Below, piece after piece: positions 1 through 11,433 of a stretch of 64,000 nucleotides of DNA. The position numbers were made by a program, and so were the translations under genes. Each line of letters opens with the position of its first letter. The stretch's first letter is position 1. Under the pieces are notes generated by a model that was not told the DNA's origin, did not search any database, and saw only the letters and a program-made list of their open reading frames with translations. Source of the stretch: Combretum micranthum (lineage: Eukaryota > Streptophyta > Magnoliopsida > Myrtales > Combretaceae); contig JAMXBD010000713.1 of the NCBI GenBank assembly GCA_024138025.1, forward strand, positions 1 through 64,000, given 5' to 3'.

Positions 1-104
1 ATTTCTTGATTGTTGATTAACTGTAAACTAATCCAGTCACAATATAAACTACTTTTTACTTTTAGGATTTGTTTGTTTTGGGATATATTTTCAAACCATA
101 GTTA

Positions 105-385
105 ATGTACAGGTTAAGTCACAAATGGTACATAAATTCAGACAAAATATGCAACTAGATATCGGACCTTTGAAAATGATCAATTTAGAAATCGAAAGAA
201 CTTTTGTGCAATGTCAATACCTTCATTGGATTTTTTTAGATACTAAATTGATGAATTTCAAAGTTTTTTGGGTACTAAATTGATCAATTTTAAAGTTTTA
301 GGTACTAAATTGAATAATATTAATGTTCACATACCCAGTTACATTTTTACCAAAGTTGATGTACCACTTATAACATATCCATAAT
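105..385. repeat. Foldback MITE copy A
   Basis: A short non-autonomous element whose two ends are imperfect inverted copies. The left arm carries a cacaaatggtac-type motif followed by an aaaatatgcaa tract. The right arm carries the reverse complement (gatgtaccactt) near 360-372. Related copies occur near 1655, 2140 and 62865. No coding capacity. The superfamily is not certain because no clean target-site duplication was found. Confidence 0.5.
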
Positions 386-865
386 CTATTTGCATTTAAT
401 TATTAGGCCGAAAATGCACTTTTTAAGTAGAGAATGTTTTTCTTTTATAGGGAAACCTCAATATTATTTTAGAAAAATAAATTCAAATTTTCTAAAAAGA
501 ATTATCCTTTTAATTACTTTTCATGATAAATAATACTTCATATATAGTTTATGAGAAAAGGAAATTAATATTAATATCTCTTTAAAAAATTACAAAAATA
601 CTACTACGATGAAAAAAAATCCCAGATTTAGGCAAGTCTAATATCGCCTCTTCAACAAGTGAGATCACAATAAATACATGAAAGAGACGAGGTTCCTATT
701 GATACATATACAATGTTAACAACATGAGCCTTATCCACTGAAACCAAAGCACAACATAGATAATTATGAAGCCTTTGACAACAACAACTTCCTTCCCTTC
801 TCATCCGCACTATCTTATTAACACTCAATGGGCAAATTATTTTTGTCCCACCGGCTGAACCCAAC
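386..865. other. AT-rich intergenic stretch, no gene seen
   Basis: This stretch is AT-rich with several short A and T runs. A 70-residue minus-strand open frame covers its right end (652-864), but it resembles no family I know and has no splice or composition support. I see nothing else in it. Confidence 0.5.
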
Positions 866-1440
866 TTTCCTTTGAAACCCGCTCAAAACCTAACATCCCA
901 AACTCATGTCCCATTCTGTAAATTGTGGTCATGCTCCCAATTTTGTAAACTTAACATCCCAAACTTTGGTGATTATAAGTTAGTTACTATGGTATTCTTG
1001 GTGGGATTTATCAAAGATTCAATCTTTTGCTTAAGGAGTTTAGGAATAATAGGACTTTTTCAGCTAAAATTCTTAAGGTTTTTAATGACTTGAATTCTAG
1101 AGGAAGGGTTCTTGATCATAGGTGTTTTAGCATTGTACTGGAAGTTTGTGAAATTTTGATGAACATGTGGTTTGGTGTAGAAATTCATGCATGTTTGATC
1201 AAGAGGCCATTTGATTTTAATGATTACATCCATTATGCCTTGATAAGTTTCTATGAGAAATGTTGGGGCATAGAGTTTGTAGATGGACTTTTTGATGGTA
1301 TGCTGGATAAAGGAGATTTAGGTTGGAATGAGGCAATTAATTTGAATATGGAGCATGAGAAATGGATGAAAGTTTTAGAAATTTTTGGAGGCCTGTTGTG
1401 AGAACCTTGTATCTTCAAGAGCGGAGATTATGAAGAGATG
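866..1440 (+). pseudogene. Fragment of an organellar-type PPR protein gene
   Basis: This is a decayed fragment of a pentatricopeptide-repeat gene, a family of organelle RNA-binding proteins used in RNA editing and processing. The readable part (1027-1401) contains tandem PPR-like helices with the segments VEIHACLIKR and FYEKCWGIE followed by LFDGM. This pattern resembles the N-terminal part of plant PLS-class PPR proteins such as the Arabidopsis At4g01030 product. It is about 125 codons long, whereas the family usually has 600-800. The upstream part (872-1093) continues in another frame, so at least one frameshift is present. A stop follows at about 1401, and the later sequence (EPCIF...) no longer looks like PPR. 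There is no downstream E or DYW domain. A truncated copy or relic is the best reading. A real exon of a larger gene is unlikely because nothing PPR-like continues on either side. Confidence 0.65.
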
Positions 1441-1654
1441 AGATCAGCCACTTATGAACCAGTTTCTTCAGAGGTCAATTTACCTAAACTTGGGATTTTT
1501 TTTTCATTTCAGTGATATTTTTGTAATTTTTTTAAAAATATGAATATTAATTTCATTTTCCCTATCGTTTACTTGAGATTAATTTTAAAATATTTGAACT
1601 TTTTAAATTTTTTTTTTTTACAAAACATAGTTAAGCCATGAAAATATGTTATTT

Positions 1655-1920
1655 TTATAAGGATTAATATCACAAACAGTACATGAACTTTAATAAAATA
1701 TGTAATTAATACATAAACTTTGAAATTGTTTAGTTTAGTACTTGAAAGAATTTTCGTACATGCTAACAATACCTTCGACAAGTTCTTTTAGATTTTAAAT
1801 TAATCAATTTTGAAGTTTTTCATGTACTAAATTGATAATATTCAAAGTTTAGTTATTAAATTGATTAGTTTTAAGGTTTAATTATCTTAATTGTATATTT
1901 TGGCAGAATTCATATAATAT
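1655..1920. repeat. Foldback MITE copy B (degraded)
   Basis: The left part starts with a cacaaacagtacatgaacttt motif. It is followed by repeated 'tactaaattgat' blocks and an arm ending in aattgtatattttgg, which mirrors the left-arm aaaatatgtaatta. It is the same family as the copies at 105, 2140 and 62865. The ends are blurred. Confidence 0.4.
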
Positions 1921-2139
1921 TCATGATATTAACACTTTTTATAAAAGTATATTTAATAAAAAAAATTTCTACTAATATTTTTTTTCAAAACCAATACTTA
2001 TTTTAAAATAATAACCAATTAAAATCCACCAGCAAATATGGCAATAAACTAATAAAGAAAACTATATAAAATTACATAAGTTGGTGTAAATAATTTGTGA
2101 GTTAATTAAGGTTTGAGTTTTCCATTTGGTAAATTTAAT

Positions 2140-2605
2140 TCAATCGGGATAATTATGTCATGAACGATACTTAAATTTTGACAAAATATACAATTAGATA
2201 CATGAATTTTGAAATTAGTCAATTTAATAGCTGAATTTTGAAATCGATCATTCAATACTTGGAAAATTTTAAAATTATCGATATAGTACCTAAAAAAACT
2301 TTAGGTACTATTGGTATATATGAAAAGTTGTTTCATGAGTCCATCGATGGGATCGTTTTGCCATTAATTTGACTGTTAAAATAAATATAGTAAATGAATA
2401 TTAACTATTTTAATGATTTGATCACGATTGGATATGATATGAGTCGTTGGACTGTGACGAGACCGGTCAATCAAAATTAACAGTATGATTATAAAATTTT
2501 TTGTTGTTTCATATACAAAATTGACAAACTTTAAAGATTAAGGTTTAAATACTATATCAATCAATTTTAGAGTTAATGTATATTGCATATTTTATGAAAA
2601 GCTCA
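2140..2605. repeat. Foldback MITE copy C with internal insertion
   Basis: The left arm has a 'gacaaaatatacaattagatacatg' style sequence. The right arm (about 2515-2600) has the mirrored 'tatattgcatattttatg'. The middle (about 2330-2500) is longer than in the other copies and less AT-rich, so it may be an insertion or a longer family member. No coding potential was seen. Confidence 0.4.
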
Positions 2606-2800
2606 GATAAGGGTTATTTGGATATTTTGTTTTTAATCTATATTTGTATCGAAACGATATGTGTATATATATCTGATTTGCATTATATTTTATCTATATT
2701 TGATCTTTTTATGAAAATTATTAATTTATTTTATCTATTTTTAAATAAATAATTTATTAAATTTTTTTTAAAAAAAAATCTATATGAATCAGTGAAAGCT
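2606..2800. repeat. TTTGGA-type MITE remnant
   Basis: The segment contains 'gtatcgaaacgatatgtgta', also found inverted near 62420, and a looser relative lies at 11177-11408. These are copies of one AT-rich MITE family whose better preserved ends read (g)gtctgtttgg. Only the left half is clear here. Confidence 0.45.
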
Positions 2801-2997
2801 AGCCACAGGACGGCAAATAATTAATGGTGTGGCATTACTCATTAGGATACAGGAACAGGACAACAAACCAGCGTAGTGTGGCACGACCGTACGAGTAGCC
2901 AAACAGGTAAAAACCCATGGCCTGGGTTGAACCTGCACTGCTACTCGCTCTAGGCCTTACTCCCACCTTCTTCTCCACGGCGACCTGTAAAATAGAT

Positions 2998-3060
2998 ATG
3001 GACATTGCTCTCTTCTCTCCTTCTTCTCTTTTTGCTGACCAAGATGACTCTTCCTCTGGT

Positions 3061-3092
<32 letters not shown>

Positions 3093-6000
3093 ATATATAT
3101 ATATCTAGATGCGCAGGGTGCAGACGCAAACAAACATTGAGTCGTCATTGACTGCCGTTAACACTTTTTTTGCAGAACAAGAAACCGAAGAAACGAAGAC
3201 CCAGCAGAGCTATGAGGAGAGGACGCACCAATTTCCTGGAACTGTTAGCTCACTTACTCAATCTTCGTTACTGCATATTTATTTCCTGTGTCTCCTTAAT
3301 AGAAAACTATGTAAAGTTTTCCGTTCTTGCTAATCGCATGTTGTTATGTAATGCTTTAATGTAAGAGTAAAAAGAACCTCGGATACTCATATAAGATTGG
3401 GCCTGCAAACGAAACGAGATTTTTTGAAGCTCAGGTTTGGCTTGTTTAAGAATTATTGAGTTCCGCCCTACTCTCAGCTCGTTTAGCTAAACTAGCTTAG
3501 CTTATTGACAAATTGAGCGGCTCAAATCAAGCTTTTTATCGACCTAGCTGCTGAGCAGCCTAACCGAGTTTTTATGGAGCTTACAGCTTGTTTTTCTAAT
3601 TTTTTTTTTTTTAAGCCTAAATATCTACAAGTAGAAAACTCAATTGATTGATGGTGAACTCGAATTTGGGTCCTACTGCTTCAATACTATAGATCACAAT
3701 CATCTCATTCAAAATCTTAAGCTTTAAATATGGTGTAGACTATCATCTTTTTTACTTAGTACTTGGTTCTTTGCTGCATATTATTGGAAGGATAGTTGGT
3801 GGCACATCAAACATTTGGGGACACTGGGACTGAGAAAATATAACTACTTAACGATCTTCCTCCTTTGGTTTTTAATTGAAAATCATTGCAGCTTGCACGT
3901 AATGAGTACCTGTGTAATAATTGAAAATTGGCTTTGAGATATCCAATGAAGCTTGACTGAATAGTTGATCCTTGGTCACAGACAAATTCTATAATGAAAT
4001 TATAATAGGAGTGGCAGGTGCCAAAAGGGAAAATTTATTCACCTTTACCTTTTTCGTGAAGTGTGGAGCAATCTAAACGTGGCCCATCTCATAAAGATTT
4101 GAACAAATTGATCTGTGACTGTTGCATTGCTCTCTTTCATGGCTTCGAAGAATATAATTGCATTAATAGATTGCCCTTGCTTATGTGCAGGAACTCGTCA
4201 TTAGAGAATTTTCATTTCACCAGATGAATGCCAATTTGCTCTGGCCAGGGACATTCTCATTTGCTGAATGGTTAATTAAACATCAGTCACACTTGCAAGG
4301 CCGGTGCATCCTTGAATTAGGCAGGTACAGGACTGTGCTTTTGCAGGTTATGGCTTGACTGGGGCTTCTTTTCTTGGATCCTCCTTAATTAAACATCATG
4401 TTAATGTTAATAAATATTTATTTGAGGAAGGGAAGATGCACATCCGGTTGCCCTCAAGTGTGCTTTATCTGTTCTGCATAATCATTTTATAGCATTCCTG
4501 CTGCAAGGTGCAAAAGTGGAGATTTTGAGTGTTATGAATTGTTTCCTCACTTAATGGTTAGGGAGGAAATAATGCAGACCATAGGAATATTTCATGGTAG
4601 CTGTTTGGTTGAATCTTTCCTTCTCTTTCACTCTCTCTCTCTCCATTCCTCCCCCACTTCCAGTTGTAAAAATGTTGGGAACTTGTCTGACATCATTCCA
4701 TTGCCTGATTGGTAAGCATTATCCTATTTGACTTTTGGTCTTTTCTTTCGCAGCATCTTATGGCTGAATTTAAGGTAGCGACATGGAGATTTTATTAAAA
4801 TGTACTTGGATTTTGCATGCATAAACTATGTTTGGATGCTAATGATGCTTGACGGCTTTATCCTTATCTTTGGAAATTGCTTTGAAGGCTAATTCTACAT
4901 CATGCAGATTTTTCACTTTGAATGCTGTCTGATGTTTCTCATGCATCGCTTATGTCGTTTTTTAATCTCAGTGGCACTGGTGCTCTAGCCATCTTCCTTC
5001 GGAAGATATTAGATCTAGACATCACGACATCAGACTATGATGATCAAGAGATTGAAGAGAACATAGCCCATAATTGCAGGGTAAATGGAATTTCTCCTGT
5101 TCTTCCTCATATTAAACGTGAGTGCCACTCTCCATGCCCCTAATAATGCCTAATTGGATTGGCTTGAAAGTTGGAATCTCTTTGGGTGTTTTTCTTGCAG
5201 TTCAGAAGTAGCATAGTTATTTAAGGGATAAAGTTTCCTGCTCCCATCTGGTGTCCTTGCCAATCAAAAACTGTCACATATGCTAGATATATAGTGCCAG
5301 ATTGCTTTTTCATCCATACATGGCACCTTGTAACTGGCAGGAACACAAAGGGGGACAATGGTTATTCTTACTAGTTATTACTGCTATATCCATTCCTTGC
5401 CATAATCTGTGTAAAGTTCAGATCTACTTTTGTTTCAGATACTTGGGGCGATCCCTTTCCAAGTGCCAAACCAGAGTGGGACCTTATAATTGCCAGTGAC
5501 ATTTTATTGTGTAAGTTATCTGATGTCTCCATAAACGAGCATATTTTCATGACATTAGTATGGTTCTTGTAAAGTTAGCAATATATGATCGAAGGAGCTA
5601 TGCAAGAACCATGGGAAGCAGATGAAAAAAGCTATGTTGTTTGATGCATGGTTCTAGTCACTGGATGTTGGAAGTCCTTGATGTCCACATTAAAGTGATG
5701 TGCAAACATCTATTATTCATTTGCTTGTTGCATACTAATGATCTGCTGATTTATAAGAAAGTGTGATGAGTTGATGATATATCAGCTTTCCCTTCTTATG
5801 GATGCAGAAAATGGGGTCGTATTTCTTTTCCCTTCAATAGTAAGGTGACCTTTGGAGAATTTTTTGTTTCCTCAATATTATTGACCATATATTGACATGA
5901 TATTGGAATTACTAAACTACTTGGTGAGGCTAATTTAACACTCTTACGGTTCTTTCACTTCGCCGTATGGAGTAAGCGGAGAATTGAATTTCAATTCACT

Positions 6001-7659
6001 AGAAATGTAACAAGGTTGTAATAGTTATTATAATGTTCACTTGGTGTAAAAAAAAAAGAAAAAGAAATTATTAAAGTAAAAAATAAAATATTTATAATGT
6101 CCATTATTTTTATTAAAATATCTATAATTGTACAAATGATATTTTCAAAATAGGTGTATTTATGATAAAGTTGAAAAATAAACCATTGAATGGAAATTCA
6201 TGGGTGCGAGGAGATGGATTGTTATTCATTATTTTACGTAATAGCAATTCATTATAAATTGTTATTTTCCTTTAATTGAACACATAACAACAGTTTTACA
6301 TAGAATAAAAAAGGAATAAATGCAGGAAATGGGGTGGTATTTCTTTTCCCTTCAATAGTAAGGTGACCTTCGGAGATTTTTTTCCCCTCAATGTTATTGA
6401 CAGTATATTGACATGATATTGGAATTACTATACTACTTGGTGAGTTTAATTTAACATTTACGATTCGTTCACGTCGCTATATTGACATGATATTGGAATT
6501 ACTATACTATTTGGCGAGGCTAATTTAACACTTTTACGATTCGTTCACTTCGCTGTATGGAATAAGTGTGGAATTGCAATTCAATAGGAATGTAATAGAG
6601 TTATAATAGTTATTACAATACCCCTTGGTGTAAAAAAAAAATAATAATAATAATTATTGAAGTAAAAAATAAGATATCTATAATGCCCATTTTTTTTAAT
6701 TAAAATATCTGTAATTGTATAGATGATATTTTTAAAATAGGGATATTTATAACAAAGTTGAAAAATAAACTATTGAATGAAAATTCATGTGTGGGGAGAT
6801 GAATTGTTATTTATTATTTTACGTGATAGCAAATCATTATAAATTGTCATTTCCCCTTAGTTGAATACCATAATAGTAGTTTTACATAAAACGAGGAAGG
6901 AATGGATAGATATTTATCTCAATTGAACGGGCTGTTAGTGTTTATCATATGCTATTTCTGTGACGGGTAGGAGAGAATTACTCTTATATGATTTAGTCCT
7001 TTGATTGTTTGCATCTTAATTGATTGATTTTCAAATTTCTAAAGAGGATGACTATACTTAATGTCAAACTACCACAAGATAGCTAAAAGAATTGGCTTCT
7101 TCTAGTGGCTGAACGGGCAGAAGTTTGTAGAATTATTTGCATTTAGATGTTTGATGCAAGGTTAATTCCTTTGGAGGAATTGTTTAGCCCTCTATTGAGG
7201 AGGAAGTTGGTTGTTTGGATTTTCTGCTGCTATTTGCTATCATTGCCTTCTATATTGCACATACATACCTATTGGTGTTGTCTTTTTAAACTTTTGTAGA
7301 TGTGAAGCAGTATCCAAATTTGATTAAGACTCTCTGCTTTCTATTAAATAATTTCAAGCCACAAAACAAGAATTCAAGTGCAACCAAAAAGGACAAGAAT
7401 GGTGATAATCTGCATGGCTTAGTATTATTATATGTTTTCTTTTTCTGGTATAGTGAAAACATTTTCTTACCATCCTTCATTTCTTGTGTAAAGGATCTTC
7501 TGTGGAGTTTCCCCTGCCAGCCTTTATTATGAGTTGGAGACGGAGAATAGGAAAGGAGGACGAGTTGCTTTTCTTCCATGGTTGTGAGGATGCTGGGCTT
7601 GAAGTGAAACATATTGATTCCGTGTTTACTGTATCAAGCCTAGAGAAACTACAGGTTAG
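2998..7659 (+). CDS. SAM-dependent methyltransferase (Methyltransf_16 / METTL21-like), 7 exons, frameshift near C-terminus
   Basis: Putative S-adenosylmethionine-dependent methyltransferase of the seven-beta-strand Methyltransf_16 group; relatives methylate lysines of translation factors or chaperones, but the substrate here is unknown. Exons inferred from GT/AG junctions and frame continuity: 2998-3058, 3176-3243, 4191-4324, 4972-5117, 5439-5510, 7300-7401 and 7494-7659. They would give about 249 residues, typical of the family. SAM motif I (ELGSGTGALAIFLRK) forms across the exon 3/4 junction. SDYDD, the acidic loop after strand 2, is in exon 4. WDLIIASDILLY spans exons 5 and 6. The start MDIALF was preferred to an ATG at 2917 because it begins a plausible N-terminus, FADQDDSSS, that splices in frame. 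Oddity: after KHID, the expected ending RVYCIKPRETTG plus stop (7621-7659) lies in the +1 frame, so one base is missing at 7619-7621. Read without correction, the frame runs to 7876. No similar gene neighbours it. Family call is confident; exact ends are less so. Confidence 0.82.
3060..3104. repeat. (CT)n-(TA)n microsatellite in intron 1
   Basis: About 14 CT units are followed by a short TA run, lying just inside the first intron of the methyltransferase gene after its GT donor at 3059. CT-rich tracts near plant 5' introns are common. Length polymorphism is likely. Confidence 0.9.
3398..3612. mobile_element. hAT-like MITE remnant in intron 2
   Basis: The sequence begins gggcctgcaaacgaaacgag and contains many 'agctcgtttagct / gagcggctcaaatc' blocks. 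This vocabulary is typical of hAT-type non-autonomous elements in plants (GGGCCTGTAAACGAGCCGAGC style). The right end is lost in a poly-T run near 3600, and no target duplication could be assigned. It lies inside methyltransferase intron 2. Confidence 0.4.
5803..6907. repeat. Direct tandem duplication inside methyltransferase intron 5
   Basis: Unit 1 (5803-6320) and unit 2 (6321-6907) start with nearly the same words (tgcagaaaatggggt / tgcaggaaatggggt) and stay alignable to their ends. Unit 2 is longer partly because a ~80-bp piece (tatattgacatgatattgg...) is repeated again at about 6412 and 6479. The duplicated piece also carries MITE-like AT-rich flanks. It enlarges intron 5 (5511-7299) but does not touch exons. 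Confidence 0.85.
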
Positions 7660-9000
7660 AGGGCACTTGAACTTTATGAATGAGCTTTATCTCCGAAGAG
7701 ATGCAGATTGGACAAGTAGAACATTTTCGAAAGATTTTATAAAGCATAAGTGTTGGAGATCAGGAAGATTACCACATAGTTTTATAGGTATTATTTCACT
7801 TAACCTATGTGTGTGTGTGTGTGTATATATATTATTTAGCACAAGTGAGAGGATTTACCATATGAATACTAATTAACTATAAATTGACAGTAAAAATAAA
7901 AAAAAATGGCTCAATATAACATTGCAACTGTGTATTATTAGCACCTGCATCCTTATATGGTGACTTATGAGAAAGATATTAATAATACTTACCATGCACA
8001 ACATACATTTATAAGCTTTAACAATAAACTATATGAACAAAACGAATCCAAGTTTTTTATCCTAATGATAAAAGCCAACTTTGTTTGTTGCAAATAATGT
8101 ACTTACCTATGCCCATGAGCTTCTAATCATCTAAACCTAATTTTAACGGTTCTATTTTGCCTATTGGTTATGGCGAACCCTTTATAATTATCTTGGCCTA
8201 TAACTTTCAACATTTGATAAACATACAGTAAGTCAAGCAAGGTAATAACAATTGTATGAGTTGCTTGCTTGAATCCCTATCTTGGAAACCTTTAGCCCAA
8301 TAGTTAATGAAGCTCATCTTCCCATTTATTTATAGTCAACCATCTTGATCCCTATTAAATATTGCCATCTTTACTTGCAAGTCCTTTGTTTTATGTATCA
8401 TATCAATTTCTGTTTAGCTCACAGAAATCACCATCACTTGTTCTGAACATGTCACCTGGGCGATGACTTGGACATCACCTAAACATTTTAACCCTAGGCA
8501 CCTCAAAGCTACAATCTTGTATCATTAGAAGGAAACAGAGAGGCTCAACATGCACAGCAACTGCCCTTCGACTGCTGCCAGTGGCTGCTATGGCTGCTTC
8601 CTTGATGACTTCTGGTCCTCTCTATGTGACCTTTTCAACACCTTTTGGATGCTCTCTAGATGTCCCTTTGCATGCTGTTGGAGTGCCCAAAAGGTGCTCC
8701 ATGGTGGCAGCCATTCATAAAATGATTTTTCTTTTCCCCTCTCATGTTTATTATGTGGAACATTGTACTTTATCATATATCAATGAAATTCTGAACTTAT
8801 CCAAAAAAAATATTGCTAATGTGGAATCCTAGAAGTTTCAAAAATGTAAAAACTTAATATTTCATATCTTCAACATTAAATTGTCTAGTAAATCCTGAAA
8901 TTTGCATGTGTTGAAGAGCTGGAGCTGATCTATAAGTAATTATTTTATTTTATTTTATTTTTTTTGATAGAGAGTTTATAGAAACAAGGCTACATAGATT
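7660..9000. other. Intergenic region downstream of the methyltransferase gene
   Basis: No gene was recognised. A GT microsatellite (about 7809-7826) runs into a short TA run. The open frame 7484-7876 continues here only because of the frameshift in the methyltransferase. The 8580-8830 part has slightly higher GC, with open frames on both strands, but no family resemblance and no splice pattern. A polyadenylation-like aataaa lies near 7895. Confidence 0.5.
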
Positions 9001-10560
9001 GTAATGAACAGATACATGGAGAAACAATAGTAACAACAATTAAAAGTATGTAGGCCCTGGTACCAATTTTGATCGGAGCATATCCATAGCAGGAGTTTTT
9101 TCAAATTTTTTTTCCAAAAAAATAGTGGATCTTATGTTATTATTATCAAAGAGCACATTACTACGCTTGATTGATGACTTACATATGGAAGTTGATTTTG
9201 TGGGGAATCTAGAGCACTTCGTGTACACATAAGAGCAACTCTATCCATTATTACATCTGATGTGACCACCTCCAACGGAACTGTAGGCATCTCCACCTTT
9301 AGTGTCACTTTAATGCACAAAAGTTAATCATGTGGATGCCTGTAAAATTTCACTTGCACAAATTTTTTAAGAATGATCATTCACCAATGTGGTAGGGATA
9401 GTTAGGAGGTCTCATGTCTCTGGTCAATGTGTGAGCCAAGGTTAGAGAGGAAATAACAGCCTGGTGATGGAATGGGAACATAGCAATATACACTTGGGAC
9501 ATGAAACCTTGGGTTTTCATCCAAGCTCTAGATCATATGCCACACTCTTATGTTTTGTCTATGAAACATGTGCATGGAACATTTCCATACGTACTCTTAG
9601 CATGGACTAAACTATGACCATGTGGCTCATGTCTGAGTCACGCATTTCACTTTCTTAGTCATTATCCTCATGTTGATTCATACTAGGCATACTTGAGATG
9701 CATTTCCTCTGGCTTATGTAAAAGACATGATAAATCGGTTATATTAACAGCCTTATTAACTTGATCCTTAAAAAAGCTTTTGTATAGACACTGCTTGATT
9801 AAGCTTGTACTGAACATTCATATTAACTCAATTAATTTAGTTATCTTGTTTGTTTAATTTTCTAAATAGTTCCCAACTTCATTTTAGACTCAAAGTAAGC
9901 CTGTTTAAAACTAGATGCTATTGCATGCCACTTCGGATCCTCTATTTTCCATATATGGAAGAAACTTCCTACTTTGGATGAGGACCTAGAATATGATCTA
10001 GCAACGTTATTTGACATCTAATGAAATGGAGATTGTCTTTGACCAATGAAACAACTTTTGACACAACTAATGTGCATTTGATCTCTCTATCTAATAACAT
10101 TTCAGATTTTTTTTATGCATGATGTGTCATTATTCAACCAATTCTTTTCTTGATTAAATAGAATGACAAGACTCAACTCTTACTTGTGGAGGCACCCTAC
10201 CAAGTGCCATGGTCGTGAACTTCAAAGCACTTGCATTCCTACAAAGTGCGGCTGGAGAAACCTACCTTCTTAACTTGAAAGCAATGATCTCTTCTTGCGT
10301 CATCACCACCCTCTTTTCTCGACACTTCATGACTAGTGATTTTATTTTTGGCAACTTGCAGTCAAGATTGTTTCTATTGCTATCAAAGTACGATGCTTCA
10401 TATATAGCATCCATAGAGGTCAGGTAAAGGCTATATACTTGTTCATAGAAGAGAAGGAATGAATGATGCATTTTCATATGGTATCCTCTTGGTTAAGGGT
10501 TGACTTCAATATGCTCAACATGTGCATCCACGTAGTGTATGATACTCACTCAAGATTTTT
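9001..10560. other. Unclassified gene-free region, possibly decayed repeat
   Basis: Several 60-70 residue open frames exist on both strands (for example 9040-9320 and 10209-10477) but none resembles a known family, and opposing frames overlap each other. Composition is more even than in the flanking AT-rich DNA, which suggests an old insertion. I cannot name it. Confidence 0.35.

Positions 10561-10562
<2 letters not shown>

Positions 10563-10594
<32 letters not shown>
10563..10594. repeat. Poly-T tract
   Basis: A run of about 32 T follows a short TTTTTC stretch. It could be the reversed poly-A tail of a minus-strand retroposed sequence, but no flanking duplication was identified. Confidence 0.85.
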
Positions 10595-10596
<2 letters not shown>

Positions 10597-11081
10597 GATA
10601 AATTATTTTGCAACATAACAAAATCGAATTTAGGATTAAGGACCGGAATATCGAGTAAGAAAGTATATGTGGAATACATATACTTTTGGACGCGGAGGCC
10701 ATCTAGAACAGGTGCTACTTCGGTCACTTCTAGGGGAGGAGGCTTTCGAGGTCCTTGCATGTGCTGGTGAAAAATGAAAATGACTATGTTTCTTCACTGT
10801 ACTTATTTGACCAAGTACAGTTTCAAATGATCTTTTATTGAATTCCACCAATGATGATATTGTTATCATTTCAAAATGTTTATACTGTCCATATAACTTT
10901 ATTGTAAATGATACACGGGTCGAAGGATAATGCGGCTAAGTACGAGCCTGTTAATTTAGAATAGCTATAACACGAAAAGGCTTTGGCACAAATTGCAGGG
11001 AAAAGGAAATTAATATATAAATTTAAAAAATTATAAAAATACCATTGGGATAAAAATAATTTTAAAATTGAACAAATTGAT
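10595..11081. other. Intergenic, no gene seen
   Basis: There are two short minus-strand open frames (10636-10869 and 10880-11086) without recognisable domains. Apart from the palindromic units that begin at 11082, I see nothing structured. Confidence 0.4.
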
Positions 11082-11433
11082 CTCATCTCTTGAAAATATG
11101 AGGTTATAAGTAACTGACTTCGTCTTTTTAAGAGATAAGATTTATTTTATCTTCGTCTCTTGAAGAGATAAGGTTGGTCATCTGTTTGGATTGTCTGTTT
11201 TTTCATCTGTATCTGTATCTTTTTAAAATGATATGTGTAAATATATTCGATTTGCATCTAAATTTTATCTATATTTGTTCTATTTGATCTTTTGATGAGA
11301 ACTGTCAACTTTTTTTTATCTATATCTATTTCTTGATAAATAATTAGTTAGCAAAAAGTTTGAAAAAGTGTCTGTATCTGCCGGAAAAAAGTCAAAACAA
11401 ACAGACCATAATCTCGTTTCTTTAAGAGATGAG
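11082..11433. repeat. Palindromic mini-array interrupted by a MITE
   Basis: Four imperfect palindromes built on CTCATCTCTT-AAGAGATGAG lie at about 11082-11102, 11121-11139, 11154-11173 and 11413-11433. The last is separated from the others by the MITE at 11177-11408, so the array is older than the MITE. No function is known. Confidence 0.6.
11177..11408. mobile_element. TTTGGA-type MITE, best preserved copy
   Basis: The left end tctgtttggattgtctgttt is mirrored by the right end aaaacaaacaga, giving imperfect terminal inverted repeats of roughly 20 bp. The interior has the family words 'ctgtatctgtatc', 'atatgtgtaaatatat' and 'atctatatctatttcttgat', shared with 62225-62475 (inverted) and 2606-2800. 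No transposase. The target duplication is unresolved. Confidence 0.6.

Noticed and set aside
7286..7612. 108-residue minus-strand frame
   Set aside because: It is antisense to exons 6 and 7 of the methyltransferase gene, whose plus strand carries conserved motifs.
10262..10477. Minus-strand frame with CREKRVVMTQEEIIAFKLRR
   Set aside because: It looks protein-like at first, but a plus-strand frame covers the same DNA, no family is recognised, and no neighbouring exon extends it.
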